A DNA stretch of 64,000 nt. Origin: Flavobacterium frigidimaris (lineage in GTDB: Bacteria; Bacteroidota; Bacteroidia; Flavobacteriales; Flavobacteriaceae). The notes beneath the pieces were generated by a model. That model was not told the DNA's origin. It was given only the letters and a program-made list of their open reading frames with translations, and did not search any database. Positions 25,257 to 34,576 of this stretch are shown here, piece by piece. The translations under genes were made by a program, and so were the position numbers. The DNA lies in NCBI GenBank assembly GCA_900129595.1, contig FQWG01000001.1:62001-126000 (forward strand), in the 5' to 3' direction. Positions within the stretch are counted from its first letter, which is position 1; each line of letters starts with the position of its first letter.

Positions 25257-26560
25257 AACCACGTACAGCCATAGAAAAACAGATAGTCGCACTAAGCGAA
25301 TCCCTTGCACCCATCGCCCCAGAAATGTACTCTTGGGCTGAGCAGTCCATTTTTCTGAAATGGGGCGTTTTATCACGTGGAAAGTTCCACTGTCTGGACT
25401 GTGGAAACGCTTGGAAACCCGAATCCGAAAAACAGTCTGCGAAATTTACGGCTTGCTTAGCCTGTAAAGGAAAACTTAAAATGCACGGTTGCAATCAAGT
25501 GCATTTCAAGGAAATAGAATACAGCGCAGTAGTAACTTGTCTTTCGGATTTTCAAATAGTGCGCATCATTTGTTCGACCAAACAGATGAAGAAGAACTGT
25601 CTGCCCTCCTATTCCCATACCGAAGTGATGCAGCATTGGATAAACCCAAAAGGCGAAGTGCGCACCATGTCACGCAGTACAAATGTTTTTTCGCACGCAT
25701 ACGATGCATGGCAGTATTATTCGCCCCTTGAAATCCGCCCAAAGGATTTTCAGGACTCTCCCAAGTACCGAATCAACCCCTACAGGTTTTATCCACGCTT
25801 GAAAGTGCTTCCCGTATTGAAACGAAATGGCTTTAAGACAAGTTTTTATGAGGTAGCACCTCAGGTGTTGCTTTCATCATTATTAAAAGACCACTGTGCT
25901 GAAACTCTGCTGAAAACTAGGCAGATTTCATGGCTCCGCTATTACCTTGAATCTCCCCATCAGCATGTCCTGCGCAACTGGCAGGCCGTAAAAATATGTC
26001 TTAAAAAGAATTATACAGTTTCCGATTTTGGAATTTGGGAGGATTATATCGAACTTTTGCGTTGGTTTAAAAAAGACATAACCTCCGCCCTGCTCGTCTG
26101 TCCTGCTGATTTACACTTGGAGCATGACAGATTGGTGGAGAAAAAACAGCAGTTGCTGAGAAAAAAATATCTTGTGAAAATGCGTGCGGAAATAGAAAAA
26201 GCGCAAGGTCTGTATGCTGAGGAGAAAAAACAGTTTTTCGGGTTATGCTTTTCAGGGGCAGGAATTACTATTTCAGTATTGGAGAATGTTTCTGAATTTA
26301 TGACCGAAGGCGACAGCCTGAGACACTGTGTTTTTACCAATGAGTATTTCAAAAAGATAGATTCCCTGCTCTTCTCTGCACGCATTGACAACAAACCAAT
26401 CGAAACTATAGAGGTTTCTCTTTCTAAAATGGAAATAGCACAGTGCCGTGGTTTGAGGAATCACAATTCAAAACATCATAAAGCTATTTTCAGTTTGATG
26501 AAAAAAAACCTTTATCAGATTCGCTCCCGAATGAAAAAGAAGAAAGCAGAACAATGCTAA
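25253..26560 (+). CDS. PcfJ-like protein
   Basis: A 435-residue protein with a CxxC zinc-ribbon near the N-terminus (FHCLDCGNAW; TACLACKGKL) and the C-terminal block EGDSLRHCVFTNEYFKK plus CRGLRNHNSKHH that characterises the PcfJ family. It is coupled to PcfK by a 4-base overlap and followed at once by a strong terminator whose left arm begins at the stop codon, so it ends the ssb module. The function is unknown beyond its association with conjugation genes. Codon use and GC match ssb and PcfK rather than the neighbouring defence genes. Confidence 0.85.
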   Translation: MKPRTAIEKQIVALSESLAPIAPEMYSWAEQSIFLKWGVLSRGKFHCLDCGNAWKPESEKQSAKFTACLACKGKLKMHGCNQVHFKEIEYSAVVTCLSDFQIVRIICSTKQMKKNCLPSYSHTEVMQHWINPKGEVRTMSRSTNVFSHAYDAWQYYSPLEIRPKDFQDSPKYRINPYRFYPRLKVLPVLKRNGFKTSFYEVAPQVLLSSLLKDHCAETLLKTRQISWLRYYLESPHQHVLRNWQAVKICLKKNYTVSDFGIWEDYIELLRWFKKDITSALLVCPADLHLEHDRLVEKKQQLLRKKYLVKMRAEIEKAQGLYAEEKKQFFGLCFSGAGITISVLENVSEFMTEGDSLRHCVFTNEYFKKIDSLLFSARIDNKPIETIEVSLSKMEIAQCRGLRNHNSKHHKAIFSLMKKNLYQIRSRMKKKKAEQC

Positions 26561-26598
26561 AAGCGGAAAAACCGAAGAACTTTCGGTTTTTCCGCTTT
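26560..26598 (+). terminator. Intrinsic terminator after PcfJ
   Basis: A perfect 17-bp inverted repeat (26560-26576 with 26582-26598; arm AAAGCGGAAAAACCGAA, loop GAACT) starting on the last base of the PcfJ stop codon. A-rich and T-rich arms make it work on both strands. It marks the boundary between the conjugation module and the copper region. Confidence 0.9.
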
Positions 26599-26806
26599 AT
26601 AACATTTCAGACACTGAAATTTTCCTTGCTGATTTATAGCAATCTTCCTCTTAGATTGTTCAAATCAAAAAAAAATAATTACTGTTCAATAGCGTACTGC
26701 CTTCAATGCAGACTATTAAACAGGGGAAGAAAAATCCATTTCTAAATAAACTATGAAAAAATAACAATTTTAACATTTCATTTATAAACAGAGATATTTT
26801 TATAAT

Positions 26807-26814
26807 TATCTTTG
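26807..26814 (+). promoter_or_regulatory. Bacteroidota -7 promoter element of the copper region
   Basis: TATCTTTG matches TAnnTTTG and lies 20 bases before the ATG of the first small Cys-rich gene. No good TTTG box is found 19 bases upstream, which may mean that an activator is needed. The rest of 26599-26834 holds no gene; a 63-codon frame starting inside the PcfJ terminator is not credible. Confidence 0.45.
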
Positions 26815-26834
26815 TTTACGATTTTACATGTCTT

Positions 26835-27206
26835 ATGAAAAGATTCCACATCATAGTAATTATTACCTTAGGTTTCTTCTTGATGCCAATGGCTACTTTT
26901 GCTTGTGGAAAACTTTCTGGAAAGATTTCTTATACTAAAGAAGCTTCCAAAAATCATGACAATGATTGCTGCTCGAAAGATGGCAGTCATTCCAAAAAAA
27001 ATAATGATGGCTGCTGCGGTCATAAATGTGGGCACAAGTCATGCGGTTGTGTCTCAATCTGTAACGGAGGAATTACTTTCTTTAACCAACTTGACTTTAA
27101 AAACATCACTATAAGTGTTTTTTCTAAAAAACAAAAATTCCACAGTTCAGAAACCTCCATTCTCTCTGGTTTCTATACTATCTGGCTTATCCCTAAAATA
27201 AGCTAA
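26835..27206 (+). CDS. Small Cys/His-rich exported protein, DUF6660-like
   Basis: A 123-residue protein with a signal peptide (MKRFHIIVIITLGFFLMPMATFA) and a mature part full of Cys and His (NDCCSKDGSH; GCCGHKCGHKSCGCVSIC). It ends in FYTIWLIPKIS, much like the tail of the protein at 55247-55570 (KIWQPPKIS). Such small exported proteins head metal-efflux clusters in Bacteroidota and resemble DUF6660; they probably bind metal in the periplasm, though no activity is known to me. A promoter element lies just upstream and a hairpin follows, so it may be transcribed alone or with the DUF3347 genes. Confidence 0.6.
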   Translation: MKRFHIIVIITLGFFLMPMATFACGKLSGKISYTKEASKNHDNDCCSKDGSHSKKNNDGCCGHKCGHKSCGCVSICNGGITFFNQLDFKNITISVFSKKQKFHSSETSILSGFYTIWLIPKIS

Positions 27207-27209
27207 ATA

Positions 27210-27267
27210 CCTTTTTTGACAGCCATACGTGTGTCAAAAAAGGAAGCCTAACTGCTTCATTTTTTTA
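27210..27267 (+). terminator. Double hairpin with U-run after the small Cys-rich gene
   Basis: A perfect 12-bp inverted repeat (27210-27221 with 27232-27243; arm CCTTTTTTGACA) is followed at once by a second short stem GAAGC/GCTTC (27243-27258) and a run of T. The second stem looks like the actual rho-independent stop. It would separate the first small gene from the DUF3347 genes. Confidence 0.6.
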
Positions 27268-27355
27268 TTTTTCGCTTTTTGTAGAATAATTCTCTATACA
27301 ATTCTTGTATGCAATTATTTCTCAAAAGCAATATTCACTTCAAATACATTTTAAA

Positions 27356-28207
27356 ATGAAATCAATTCAAAAAGGATTGATGGCAATCACTCTATTGCTG
27401 TCAGTCATAGTGTTTGGCGCACCTATAAAAAATGCAAAAAACATAAATGCAAAAATTTATGGTAATTGTTTAATGTGCAAAACTGCTATTGAAAAAGCAG
27501 GAAACATCAAAAATATCGCTTCGGTAAACTGGAATGAAAACACCAAAATAGCGGCTATTACCTATGATGAGAAGAAAACAAATCAGGATGAAGTCCTGAA
27601 AAGAATTGCCTTAGCAGGATATGACAGCGACCAGTTCTTAGCTCCTGGTGACGCCTATGCAAAACTTCCACAATGCTGCCAATATGAAAGAACAAATATG
27701 GCGGCTCCAATAAAAAAATCCGAAATGGATATGGGTAAAATGGATCATTCACAGCATACAGCCGCAGTTCCTGCAGATGCACAAGAAAACAGTCCTTTTA
27801 AAGCAATTTTCGACAGCTACTTTGATGTAAAAGATGCTTTGGTGAAAACAGATGCTAAAACTGCCGCATTGAAATCTAAAGAGCTCCTTACTGCAATCAA
27901 TGCTATTAAAATGGAGAACCTAAAGCCAAAAGAACATACTGCATGGATGAATGCAATGAAAAGTTTAGCTTCAGATGCCACAAATATTTCTGAAAACCAA
28001 GATGTAAAAAAGCAAAGGGAATCCTTTAAAAGCCTTTCCAAAAACACGTACGATCTTATAAAAACTGCTGATCAGCCGCAGCCGGTTTATTATAATCATT
28101 GTCCAATGGTTGATGCGAATTGGCTCAGCAAAGAAAGCGGCATCAAGAATCCGTATTACGGTTCACAGATGTTAAGCTGTGGATCAACTATAGAAACAAT
28201 CAAATAA
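27356..28207 (+). CDS. Exported DUF3347 protein with an HMA-like domain
   Basis: Start placed at the ATG at 27356 (MKSIQKGLMAITLLL), where the signal peptide begins; the frame is open from 27305. The 283-residue product has a heavy-metal-associated-like domain after the signal peptide (IYGNCLMCKTAIEKAG, CxxC, about 30-95), a His/Met linker (MDMGKMDHSQH), and a DUF3347 domain ending HCPM, NPYYGSQMLSCGS. DUF3347 is found in periplasmic copper and silver proteins of Bacteroidota, often with RND adaptors. It is the most divergent of four DUF3347 genes in this window. Its neighbours suggest periplasmic metal capture for the RND pump. Confidence 0.8.
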   Translation: MKSIQKGLMAITLLLSVIVFGAPIKNAKNINAKIYGNCLMCKTAIEKAGNIKNIASVNWNENTKIAAITYDEKKTNQDEVLKRIALAGYDSDQFLAPGDAYAKLPQCCQYERTNMAAPIKKSEMDMGKMDHSQHTAAVPADAQENSPFKAIFDSYFDVKDALVKTDAKTAALKSKELLTAINAIKMENLKPKEHTAWMNAMKSLASDATNISENQDVKKQRESFKSLSKNTYDLIKTADQPQPVYYNHCPMVDANWLSKESGIKNPYYGSQMLSCGSTIETIK

Positions 28208-28221
28208 TCCCAAATCAAAAA

Positions 28222-29292
28222 ATGAAAAATATAATAACCGTTAGTTCAATGCTTGGAGTTTTAATTTTAGGGACCGTTTCGCTGTTTTCTTGCAGTAAAA
28301 TGGATGATATGAATATGTCCGATCCAAAACTGAATATAAACTATCCTGCCGCTTATGTGGTCAATGGTCAGGACGGCACAATTTCAGTAATCAAATTGGA
28401 AACTAATGAAGTTACAGAAACCTTAAGCCTAATGGGCAGCGGCAACGATATGATCATGTGGCCGCACCACATTTCTTTACATTCCAATCATCTGGCTATC
28501 GGTGTACCCGGAATGGACTTCTCTGCAGGCCATACCGCAGGTATGGGAGGAATGACAGGTAAACTCCTTGTAATTGACCCAGCCAGTGGGGCAACAGTAA
28601 AAAATATCAGCCTGCCAATGATGAACCACAACACAATATACAGCCCAAATGGTTCAGAAATCTGGGTGCCGCAAATGGACATCAATGGAAAAGTTCTGGT
28701 TTATGACGCCTTAACATACGCATTGAAAAGCACCATTGCAGTTGGCATGATGCCCGCTGAGCTTACCTTTTCTTCTGATGGGACTAAGGCTTATATTGCT
28801 AATGGAGATGACAATACTGTGTCAGTTATAAATACCGCAACCAAGCAGGTTACAGCCACAGTTGCTGTGGGAAAAAACCCTGTGGGTGCCTGGACAGGAA
28901 CTGACGCCAGAATGTATGTTGATAATGAAGACGGGCAATCTATCTCGGTAATCAATGTGGCAACCGATGCCGTAGGCCAAACCATTGATCTAGGATTTAT
29001 GCCTGGAATAGCGTCTCACAATGGAAATAAGAAAGAACTTTGGGTAAGTGATCCTGTCAATGCAAAAGTCCATTATTGGACCTGGGACCAGACTAAGATG
29101 ATGTGGGTTCATGGAGGTGTATTCACTACTGGTGCCGGTGCACATGCTATAACATTTACAGCAGATGGAAATACTGCCTATGTGACCAATCAGACCGCCA
29201 ATACGGTCTCTGTTGTTAATGTATCAAACCATACGGTCTCTAAAACGATTAATGTCGGTAGAAAACCCAACGGATTGGTGCTGAAAATATAA
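28222..29292 (+). CDS. YncE-type beta-propeller lipoprotein
   Basis: Starts at the ATG at 28222; the frame opens earlier, inside the preceding gene. A 356-residue lipoprotein (lipobox LFSC, Cys24) followed by a Met/Asp-rich stretch (KMDDMNMSDP) and YVTN-type beta-propeller repeats: GTKAYIANGDDNTVSVINT, ARMYVDNEDGQSISVIN, GNTAYVTNQTANTVSVVN. YncE-like propellers are surface or periplasmic proteins. In copper clusters they may bind metal through Met and His (MMWPHHISLHSNH), but this is inference. It lies 14 bases after the first DUF3347 gene, in one transcript. Confidence 0.8.
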   Translation: MKNIITVSSMLGVLILGTVSLFSCSKMDDMNMSDPKLNINYPAAYVVNGQDGTISVIKLETNEVTETLSLMGSGNDMIMWPHHISLHSNHLAIGVPGMDFSAGHTAGMGGMTGKLLVIDPASGATVKNISLPMMNHNTIYSPNGSEIWVPQMDINGKVLVYDALTYALKSTIAVGMMPAELTFSSDGTKAYIANGDDNTVSVINTATKQVTATVAVGKNPVGAWTGTDARMYVDNEDGQSISVINVATDAVGQTIDLGFMPGIASHNGNKKELWVSDPVNAKVHYWTWDQTKMMWVHGGVFTTGAGAHAITFTADGNTAYVTNQTANTVSVVNVSNHTVSKTINVGRKPNGLVLKI

Positions 29293-29423
29293 ATCTGATA
29301 TAAAGGCATTTAAAAGGCAAAATAGAGATTGGATTTGCAATCAAAAAAAGAATAATTCTTATAACACTCAAACAAAGGAATGTTAGACAAAAAAACATTC
29401 ATTAGAGATAAAAACTAAAAAAA

Positions 29424-30116
29424 ATGAAAAAACTAATTTTCTCAACCCTTGTAATGGCAATTGTACTTACAGCTTGTAATTCAAAAAACAAAGAAACTGC
29501 AGCTCCTGAAGCGGCTTCCGGGACAGCTCAGAATGACTCGCAATTGTATGCCTGTTCCATGCATCCTGAAATTACAGGAAAAAAAGGAGACAAATGTTCC
29601 AAATGCGGAATGGAATTAACCGAGCCAGTAAAGGAAACGGCCGGAAAAAGTGCAGAAGTAGAAACAGCCCAGACTGCTCAAGGAACATTTTCTATAAACG
29701 AAATCGTGAGTAATTATCTGTCCCTAAAAAATGCATTAATCAAAGATGATACAAAAGGAGCTGCAGATGCAGGCAAGGCATTATATGCAGTTTTTAACAG
29801 TGTAAATCCCAATTCGATAGATGCGAAATTAAAAGCAGAATATCTTGATATTGCTGATGATGCCAAAGAACACGCAGAACATATTGGAGCTAACGGCGGA
29901 AATATTGAACACCAGAGAGAGCATTTTGCCGTGTTAAGTAAAGACATGAATGATTTGATAAAATCTTTCAAATCAGAACAAAAATTGTATCAGGACTTTT
30001 GTCCTATGTATGATGGCGGAAAAGGAGCTATTTGGATAAGCGAAACCAAGGAGATCAAAAACCCATATCAAGGAAAAAAAATGTTAACCTGTGGTTCTAT
30101 GAAAAAAGAACTATAG
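29424..30116 (+). CDS. Lipoprotein with heavy-metal-binding domain and DUF3347
   Basis: A 230-residue lipoprotein (lipobox LTAC, Cys18). Residues 42-70 hold a YxCxMHP heavy-metal-binding domain (YACSMHPEITGKKGDKCSKC) and the rest is DUF3347 (EIVSNYLSLKNAL; EHAEHIGANGGNIEHQREHF; NPYQGKKMLTCGSMKK). It should sit on the periplasmic face of a membrane and chelate Cu or Ag. The DUF3347 part is nearly identical to the next gene's, so one arose by tandem duplication. The 131-bp upstream gap holds an inverted repeat GAATGTT/AACATTC near 29380-29402 that might be regulatory. Confidence 0.85.
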   Translation: MKKLIFSTLVMAIVLTACNSKNKETAAPEAASGTAQNDSQLYACSMHPEITGKKGDKCSKCGMELTEPVKETAGKSAEVETAQTAQGTFSINEIVSNYLSLKNALIKDDTKGAADAGKALYAVFNSVNPNSIDAKLKAEYLDIADDAKEHAEHIGANGGNIEHQREHFAVLSKDMNDLIKSFKSEQKLYQDFCPMYDGGKGAIWISETKEIKNPYQGKKMLTCGSMKKEL

Positions 30117-30355
30117 TACAGCTAAGTACTAATAAATTTATCGGGCTGTTTACATAATGACCACTCAATTTTCTCGTGACTAATGATGTTCATAATTTAT
30201 TGAAATGTATCTAATTTTTTTAGACTACGCCGTGCGATACTCTTTGCTGAATATTCACTTATTTCCCATGTGTTTATTGTGTAGACAGTCCAATAGATAT
30301 TTAGAAAAAAAATCAATAGCAACCTATTTTTTAAACAATTTAAAATATAATTAAA

Positions 30356-30868
30356 ATGAAAAATACAATTCTTTCAGCCATATTAATGGTATGCGTAATG
30401 GTTTCTGGCAATGCGCAAAGCAAAAAAACAGAAGCAAAATTTTCAACTCAGCAAATTGTTGCAGATTATTTAGCGTTAAAAAATGCACTCGCAAAAGATG
30501 ACAGCAACGGGGCCGCTAAAGCTGGCAAGGCACTGTATTCGGCTTTCAAAACCACAAATGTAAAATCGATAAATCCAAAATCCAAAGCTGAATATCTTGA
30601 TATAGCTGACGATGCCAAAGAGCATGCAGAACATATTGGGGCCAATGGCGGTAATATTGAGCATCAAAGAGAGCATTTCGCTCTATTGAGTAAAGACATA
30701 AATGATTTGATCAAAACTTTTGGAGCTGCAAAAACACTATATCAGGATTCTTGCCCTATGTATGATGGTGGAAAAGGAGCTATCTGGATCAGTGAAACAA
30801 AAGAGATAAAAAACCCTTACTATGGTTCTAAAATGCTTACCTGCGGTTCAATGAAAAAACAATTGTAA
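30356..30868 (+). CDS. Periplasmic DUF3347 protein
   Basis: A 170-residue protein with a cleavable signal peptide (MKNTILSAILMVCVMVSGNA) and a single DUF3347 domain: QIVADYLALKNALAKDD, EYLDIADDAKEHAEHIGANG, CPMYDGGKGAIWIS, NPYYGSKMLTCGSMKK. It is a soluble twin of the preceding lipoprotein without the heavy-metal-binding domain. The 239-bp gap before it holds no gene that I can see. The haem-binding-domain gene begins 1 base after its stop. Likely role: soluble periplasmic metal chaperone. Confidence 0.85.
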   Translation: MKNTILSAILMVCVMVSGNAQSKKTEAKFSTQQIVADYLALKNALAKDDSNGAAKAGKALYSAFKTTNVKSINPKSKAEYLDIADDAKEHAEHIGANGGNIEHQREHFALLSKDINDLIKTFGAAKTLYQDSCPMYDGGKGAIWISETKEIKNPYYGSKMLTCGSMKKQL

Positions 30869-30869
30869 A

Positions 30870-31340
30870 ATGAAACGGTTCATCAGAAAGATTCTTTTTA
30901 TTGGGTTAATTATTTTTCTACTGATGCAATTGTATCAGCCTGCCCGCAATTCCGATTACGGGCAGGTTTTACCAATTCACATTTCAAAAGTCTATCCCAT
31001 TCCCAAAAATATACAAACGATTCTTAAGACTTCTTGTTACGATTGTCACAGCAGCAACACGCAATATCCATGGTACTCCTACATCCAGCCGGCACGTACC
31101 TTTATGGAAGGACATATCAAGGAAGGAAAAGAAAATTTGAATTTCAGCCAATGGGGAAGTTATTCGAAACGAAAACAGGAAAATAAATTAGACCGAATTG
31201 CCAAGCAGATAAAAGCCAATCAAATGCCTTTGGCTTCCTATACGCTGATCCATAAAGATGCAGTACTGAATACTGTTCAGAAAGAACAGCTACTCAATTG
31301 GATTGAAAAAGTAAGTGATAGTCTTTCAAAAATAAATTAA
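30870..31340 (+). CDS. Membrane-anchored haem-binding-domain protein
   Basis: A 156-residue protein with an N-terminal membrane anchor (RKILFIGLIIFLLMQLY) and a cytochrome-like CxxCH (KTSCYDCHSSNTQYPWYSYI), followed by WGSYSKRKQENKLDRIAKQI. This is the haem-binding domain family common in Bacteroidota. It may carry one c-type haem on the periplasmic side and serve electron transfer or metal redox next to the pump. It is packed between DUF3347 and the RND permease (1 and 4 bases), so co-transcribed. Confidence 0.85.
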   Translation: MKRFIRKILFIGLIIFLLMQLYQPARNSDYGQVLPIHISKVYPIPKNIQTILKTSCYDCHSSNTQYPWYSYIQPARTFMEGHIKEGKENLNFSQWGSYSKRKQENKLDRIAKQIKANQMPLASYTLIHKDAVLNTVQKEQLLNWIEKVSDSLSKIN

Positions 31341-31344
31341 ATCT

Positions 31345-32655
31345 ATGGTACACAAATTAATAGAATGGTCCCTGCGCAACCGTTTCATCATATTACTATT
31401 ATCAGCAGGAATATTTGTTTGGGGTATTATCTCTATTCAAAAAAATCCTATTGATGCTATTCCAGATCTATCTGAAAATCAGGTAATCGTTTTTACAGAA
31501 TGGATGGGACGTGCTCCACAGCTCGTTGAAGACCAGATCACCTATCCCTTGGTTACCAACCTTCAGGGATTGCCTAAAATTAAATATGTAAGGGCTGCTT
31601 CCATGTTTGGAATGAGTTTTATCTATGTCATTTTTGAGGATGATGTTGATGTATACTGGGCAAGATCAAGAGTACTGGAAAGGCTCAGTACAATTAGCAG
31701 CACCCTGCCCAAAGGAGTTGCACCGCAATTGGGACCCGATGGAACCGGAGTTGGCCATATACTCTGGTATACTTTGGACGCTCCCGGCATTGACCTTGGC
31801 GAACAAAGGGCACTGCAGGACTGGTATGTCAAATTTGCTTTGCAAAATGTCCCCGGAGTAAGTGAAATTGCTTCTTTTGGAGGATTTCAAAAAGAATACC
31901 AGGTTACCATTGATCCAAACAAACTGCTATATTATAAGCTGTCTGTCCCTGAGGTTATAAGCGCCGTACGAGCCAATAATAACGAAAGCGGCGGAAGAAA
32001 ATTCGACATGAGTGATATTGGCTATATCATTAAGACATCCGGTTATCTGAAATCCATAAAAGAAATTGAGGATATTCCACTGAAAAACCAGAATGGTATC
32101 CCTATAAAAGTCAGCGATATAGGAACAGTCCAGATGAGCGGAGAAACCCGATTGGGAATCTTTGATCATAATGGTACAGGCGAAGCTGTTGGAGGCATCG
32201 TCGTGATGCGTTACGGTGAAAACGCCGATGCCGTTATTGATAATGTGAAAGAAAAGATGAAAGAAGTCGCAAAAGGGCTTCCTAAAGGGGTAAAATTCAA
32301 TATTGTATATGACCGAGGGCATCTGATCAAAGAGTCTATTGATTCGGTTAAGCGCACCTTAATTGAAGAGATGATTGTGGTTTCGCTTATCGTTATTATT
32401 TTTCTTTTCCATTGGCGCAGCGCATTAAGTATCATAATCCAGATCCCAATTACAATTGCCGCGAGTTTCATACTTCTAAATGCCTTTGGAATATCCTCCA
32501 ATATCATGTCCCTTACCGGTATCGCACTTGCCATTGGGGTAATAGTTGACAACGGTATTATTATGAGTGAAAATGCCTACCAGCATCTCTCACAACGGTA
32601 TGCACAATGGGAATCCGAACAAAAAACTGAAACAAACTCTGATGAAAAGAATTAA
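31345..32655 (+). CDS. CusA/CzcA-type RND efflux permease, N-terminal half
   Basis: Residues 1-436 of a heavy-metal-efflux RND permease: the N-terminal transmembrane helix, IQKNPIDAIPDLSENQVIV, the first periplasmic domain (FGGFQKEYQVTIDPNK), then helices 2-4 with GIALAIGVIVDNGIIMSENA, whose Asp is part of the proton relay. Homologues run on as one chain of about 1040 residues; here a TAA stops the frame in the cytoplasmic loop between helices 4 and 5. The remainder is encoded in the +1 frame from an overlapping ATG (32642). The gene is therefore split or frameshifted; both halves are otherwise intact. Confidence 0.85.
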   Translation: MVHKLIEWSLRNRFIILLLSAGIFVWGIISIQKNPIDAIPDLSENQVIVFTEWMGRAPQLVEDQITYPLVTNLQGLPKIKYVRAASMFGMSFIYVIFEDDVDVYWARSRVLERLSTISSTLPKGVAPQLGPDGTGVGHILWYTLDAPGIDLGEQRALQDWYVKFALQNVPGVSEIASFGGFQKEYQVTIDPNKLLYYKLSVPEVISAVRANNNESGGRKFDMSDIGYIIKTSGYLKSIKEIEDIPLKNQNGIPIKVSDIGTVQMSGETRLGIFDHNGTGEAVGGIVVMRYGENADAVIDNVKEKMKEVAKGLPKGVKFNIVYDRGHLIKESIDSVKRTLIEEMIVVSLIVIIFLFHWRSALSIIIQIPITIAASFILLNAFGISSNIMSLTGIALAIGVIVDNGIIMSENAYQHLSQRYAQWESEQKTETNSDEKN

Positions 32656-34576
32656 AAATATATTTCGCAAAAAAACACAGTGGATATCCGAAGAGGAAAG
32701 GCTTAAAGTAATTGAGAAAAGCAGCAAGCAGGTTTCTCGCGGGGTATTCTTTGCCACCATAATTATAATTACTTCTTTCCTGCCTGTATTTATGCTTACC
32801 GGACAGGAAGGAAAGCTATTCCATCCCTTGGCTTATACAAAAACTTTCATACTGATTGTGGATGCCTTGTTGGTACTTACATTAGCTCCGGTACTGATCT
32901 CTTTTTTTATGAAAGGGAAATTCCGTCCAACTGATGCACATCCCGTAAATCGTTTTTTGGAAAAAGGTTATGAGCCTATCATACGCTGGGTCCTAAAATG
33001 GAGAAAAACAACCCTTACGTTTAATATTTTGGCGTTATTGATTTCCATTCCATTATTGATGCGGCTGGGAACAGAGTTCATGCCCCCACTGGATGAGCAG
33101 AGCATTTTATTTATGCCTGTTACCCTGCCTGATGTATCCAATGGAGAAATCAAACGCATCTTGCAGGTACAGGATAAAATAATAAAATCAGTTCCCGAAG
33201 TAGAAAGTGTTTTAGGCAAAGCCGGACGGGCTAATACAGCTACCGATAATTCCCCAATGAGCATGATTGAGACCATTATCATGCTAAAACCAAAATCAGA
33301 ATGGCGTAAAGGAATAGACAAAAAAGACATTATTAAGGAACTCGATACCAAACTGCAGATCCCGGGTGTGGTAAACGGTTGGACACAGCCTATCATCAAC
33401 CGTATCAATATGCTCGCTACAGGAATTCGTACCGACGTGGGTATTAAAGTCTACGGTCAAAATCTCGATACCATTGCGCGAGTATCAGAAAGAGTAAAAA
33501 TGGCTTTAGAGGGAACCCCTGGAGTGTCTGACTTATTTGTGGATCCTATTACTGGTGGCAAATACCTGGATGTTGATGTCAATCGTTCCGAACTGGCCCG
33601 TTATGGACTCACTGTAGATGACGTAAACCAAACCGTGGAATTTGCCTTAGGAGGAGCGTCCATCGGCAATACCGTTGAAGGACGAAGACGATTTTCAATA
33701 AGCGTTCGTATGGCACAGGACTATAGAAATAGCGTAGAACGCATTAAACGCATTCCCCTGCAGTCTCCAACCTTTGGAGAGGTGCCCCTATCTTCTGTTG
33801 CCGATATTAAATTCGTAGATGGCCCTCCAATGATTAGTTCAGAAAATGCACTCCTTCGCGGGGCAGTCATGTTCAACATACGTGATCGTGATATGGGGGG
33901 AACCGTACAGGAAGCTATGAAAAAATTAGAAAGTGCCAAAAATATACTTCCCGAAGGGTACTTTATAGAATGGAGCGGACAATATGAGAACCTGATCAGC
34001 GGAGAAAAGACCCTTAAAATCATTGCACCGATAGTATTGCTTATTATTTTCTTCTCCCTCTATTTTGCCTTTAATTCCCTTAGAGAAGCCTTCTTAAGTC
34101 TTATAACAGTGCCTTTTGCTTTGATTGGAGGTGCCTATATAATTTTTTTCTGGGATGTCAATCTATCAGTGGCAGTAGCTGTAGGTTTTATAGCCTTGTT
34201 TGGTATTGCCGTGGAAACCGGAATTGTGATGGTTATCTATCTCAATGATGCAATGGAGCAGCTTATCAAGGCCAAAGGTAATTCAAGAGAAACCATTACT
34301 AAAGACGATCTCAGAGAATATGTGGTACACGGCGCCGCAAAGAGATTACGCCCAAAACTAATGACCGTCTGTGTCTCATTATTTGGATTAGTGCCTGTCC
34401 TTTGGTCCAATGGTGTCGGAATGGATGTAATGAAACCAATCGTATTGCCTATGATTGGCGGCGTATTTACCTCTGCCGTACATATCTTATTAGTAACCCC
34501 GCTTATTTTCCTAATGTCTAAAGAATATGAATTACGAAAATATGGCAAACTTGAAGTACATGATGTCAAACATTAA
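32642..34576 (+). CDS. CusA/CzcA-type RND efflux permease, C-terminal half
   Basis: Begins at an ATG (MKRIKNIFRKK) overlapping the end of the N-terminal half by 14 bases; an in-frame ATG at 32567 is less likely, as it lies wholly within the other half. The 644 residues carry on exactly where the first half stops: EERLKVIEKSSKQVSRG, helices 5-6 (FLPVFMLTGQEGKLFHPLAY), the second periplasmic domain, and helices 7-12 (FIALFGIAVETGIVMVIYL). Together the halves total 1080 residues, close to a whole CusA. With the TolC and adaptor genes that follow, this is the inner-membrane part of a Cu/Ag-type tripartite pump. TolC overlaps its end. Confidence 0.85.
   Translation: MKRIKNIFRKKTQWISEEERLKVIEKSSKQVSRGVFFATIIIITSFLPVFMLTGQEGKLFHPLAYTKTFILIVDALLVLTLAPVLISFFMKGKFRPTDAHPVNRFLEKGYEPIIRWVLKWRKTTLTFNILALLISIPLLMRLGTEFMPPLDEQSILFMPVTLPDVSNGEIKRILQVQDKIIKSVPEVESVLGKAGRANTATDNSPMSMIETIIMLKPKSEWRKGIDKKDIIKELDTKLQIPGVVNGWTQPIINRINMLATGIRTDVGIKVYGQNLDTIARVSERVKMALEGTPGVSDLFVDPITGGKYLDVDVNRSELARYGLTVDDVNQTVEFALGGASIGNTVEGRRRFSISVRMAQDYRNSVERIKRIPLQSPTFGEVPLSSVADIKFVDGPPMISSENALLRGAVMFNIRDRDMGGTVQEAMKKLESAKNILPEGYFIEWSGQYENLISGEKTLKIIAPIVLLIIFFSLYFAFNSLREAFLSLITVPFALIGGAYIIFFWDVNLSVAVAVGFIALFGIAVETGIVMVIYLNDAMEQLIKAKGNSRETITKDDLREYVVHGAAKRLRPKLMTVCVSLFGLVPVLWSNGVGMDVMKPIVLPMIGGVFTSAVHILLVTPLIFLMSKEYELRKYGKLEVHDVKH

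Noticed and set aside
26554..26745. 63-codon forward frame after PcfJ
   Set aside because: It starts inside the PcfJ gene and runs through a perfect 17-bp terminator hairpin; the product is low in information and matches no family.
32567..32655. Programmed frameshift joining the two RND halves
   Set aside because: No heptamer slippery site or following stem-loop is seen near 32640-32655; an overlapping ATG restart is the simpler reading.
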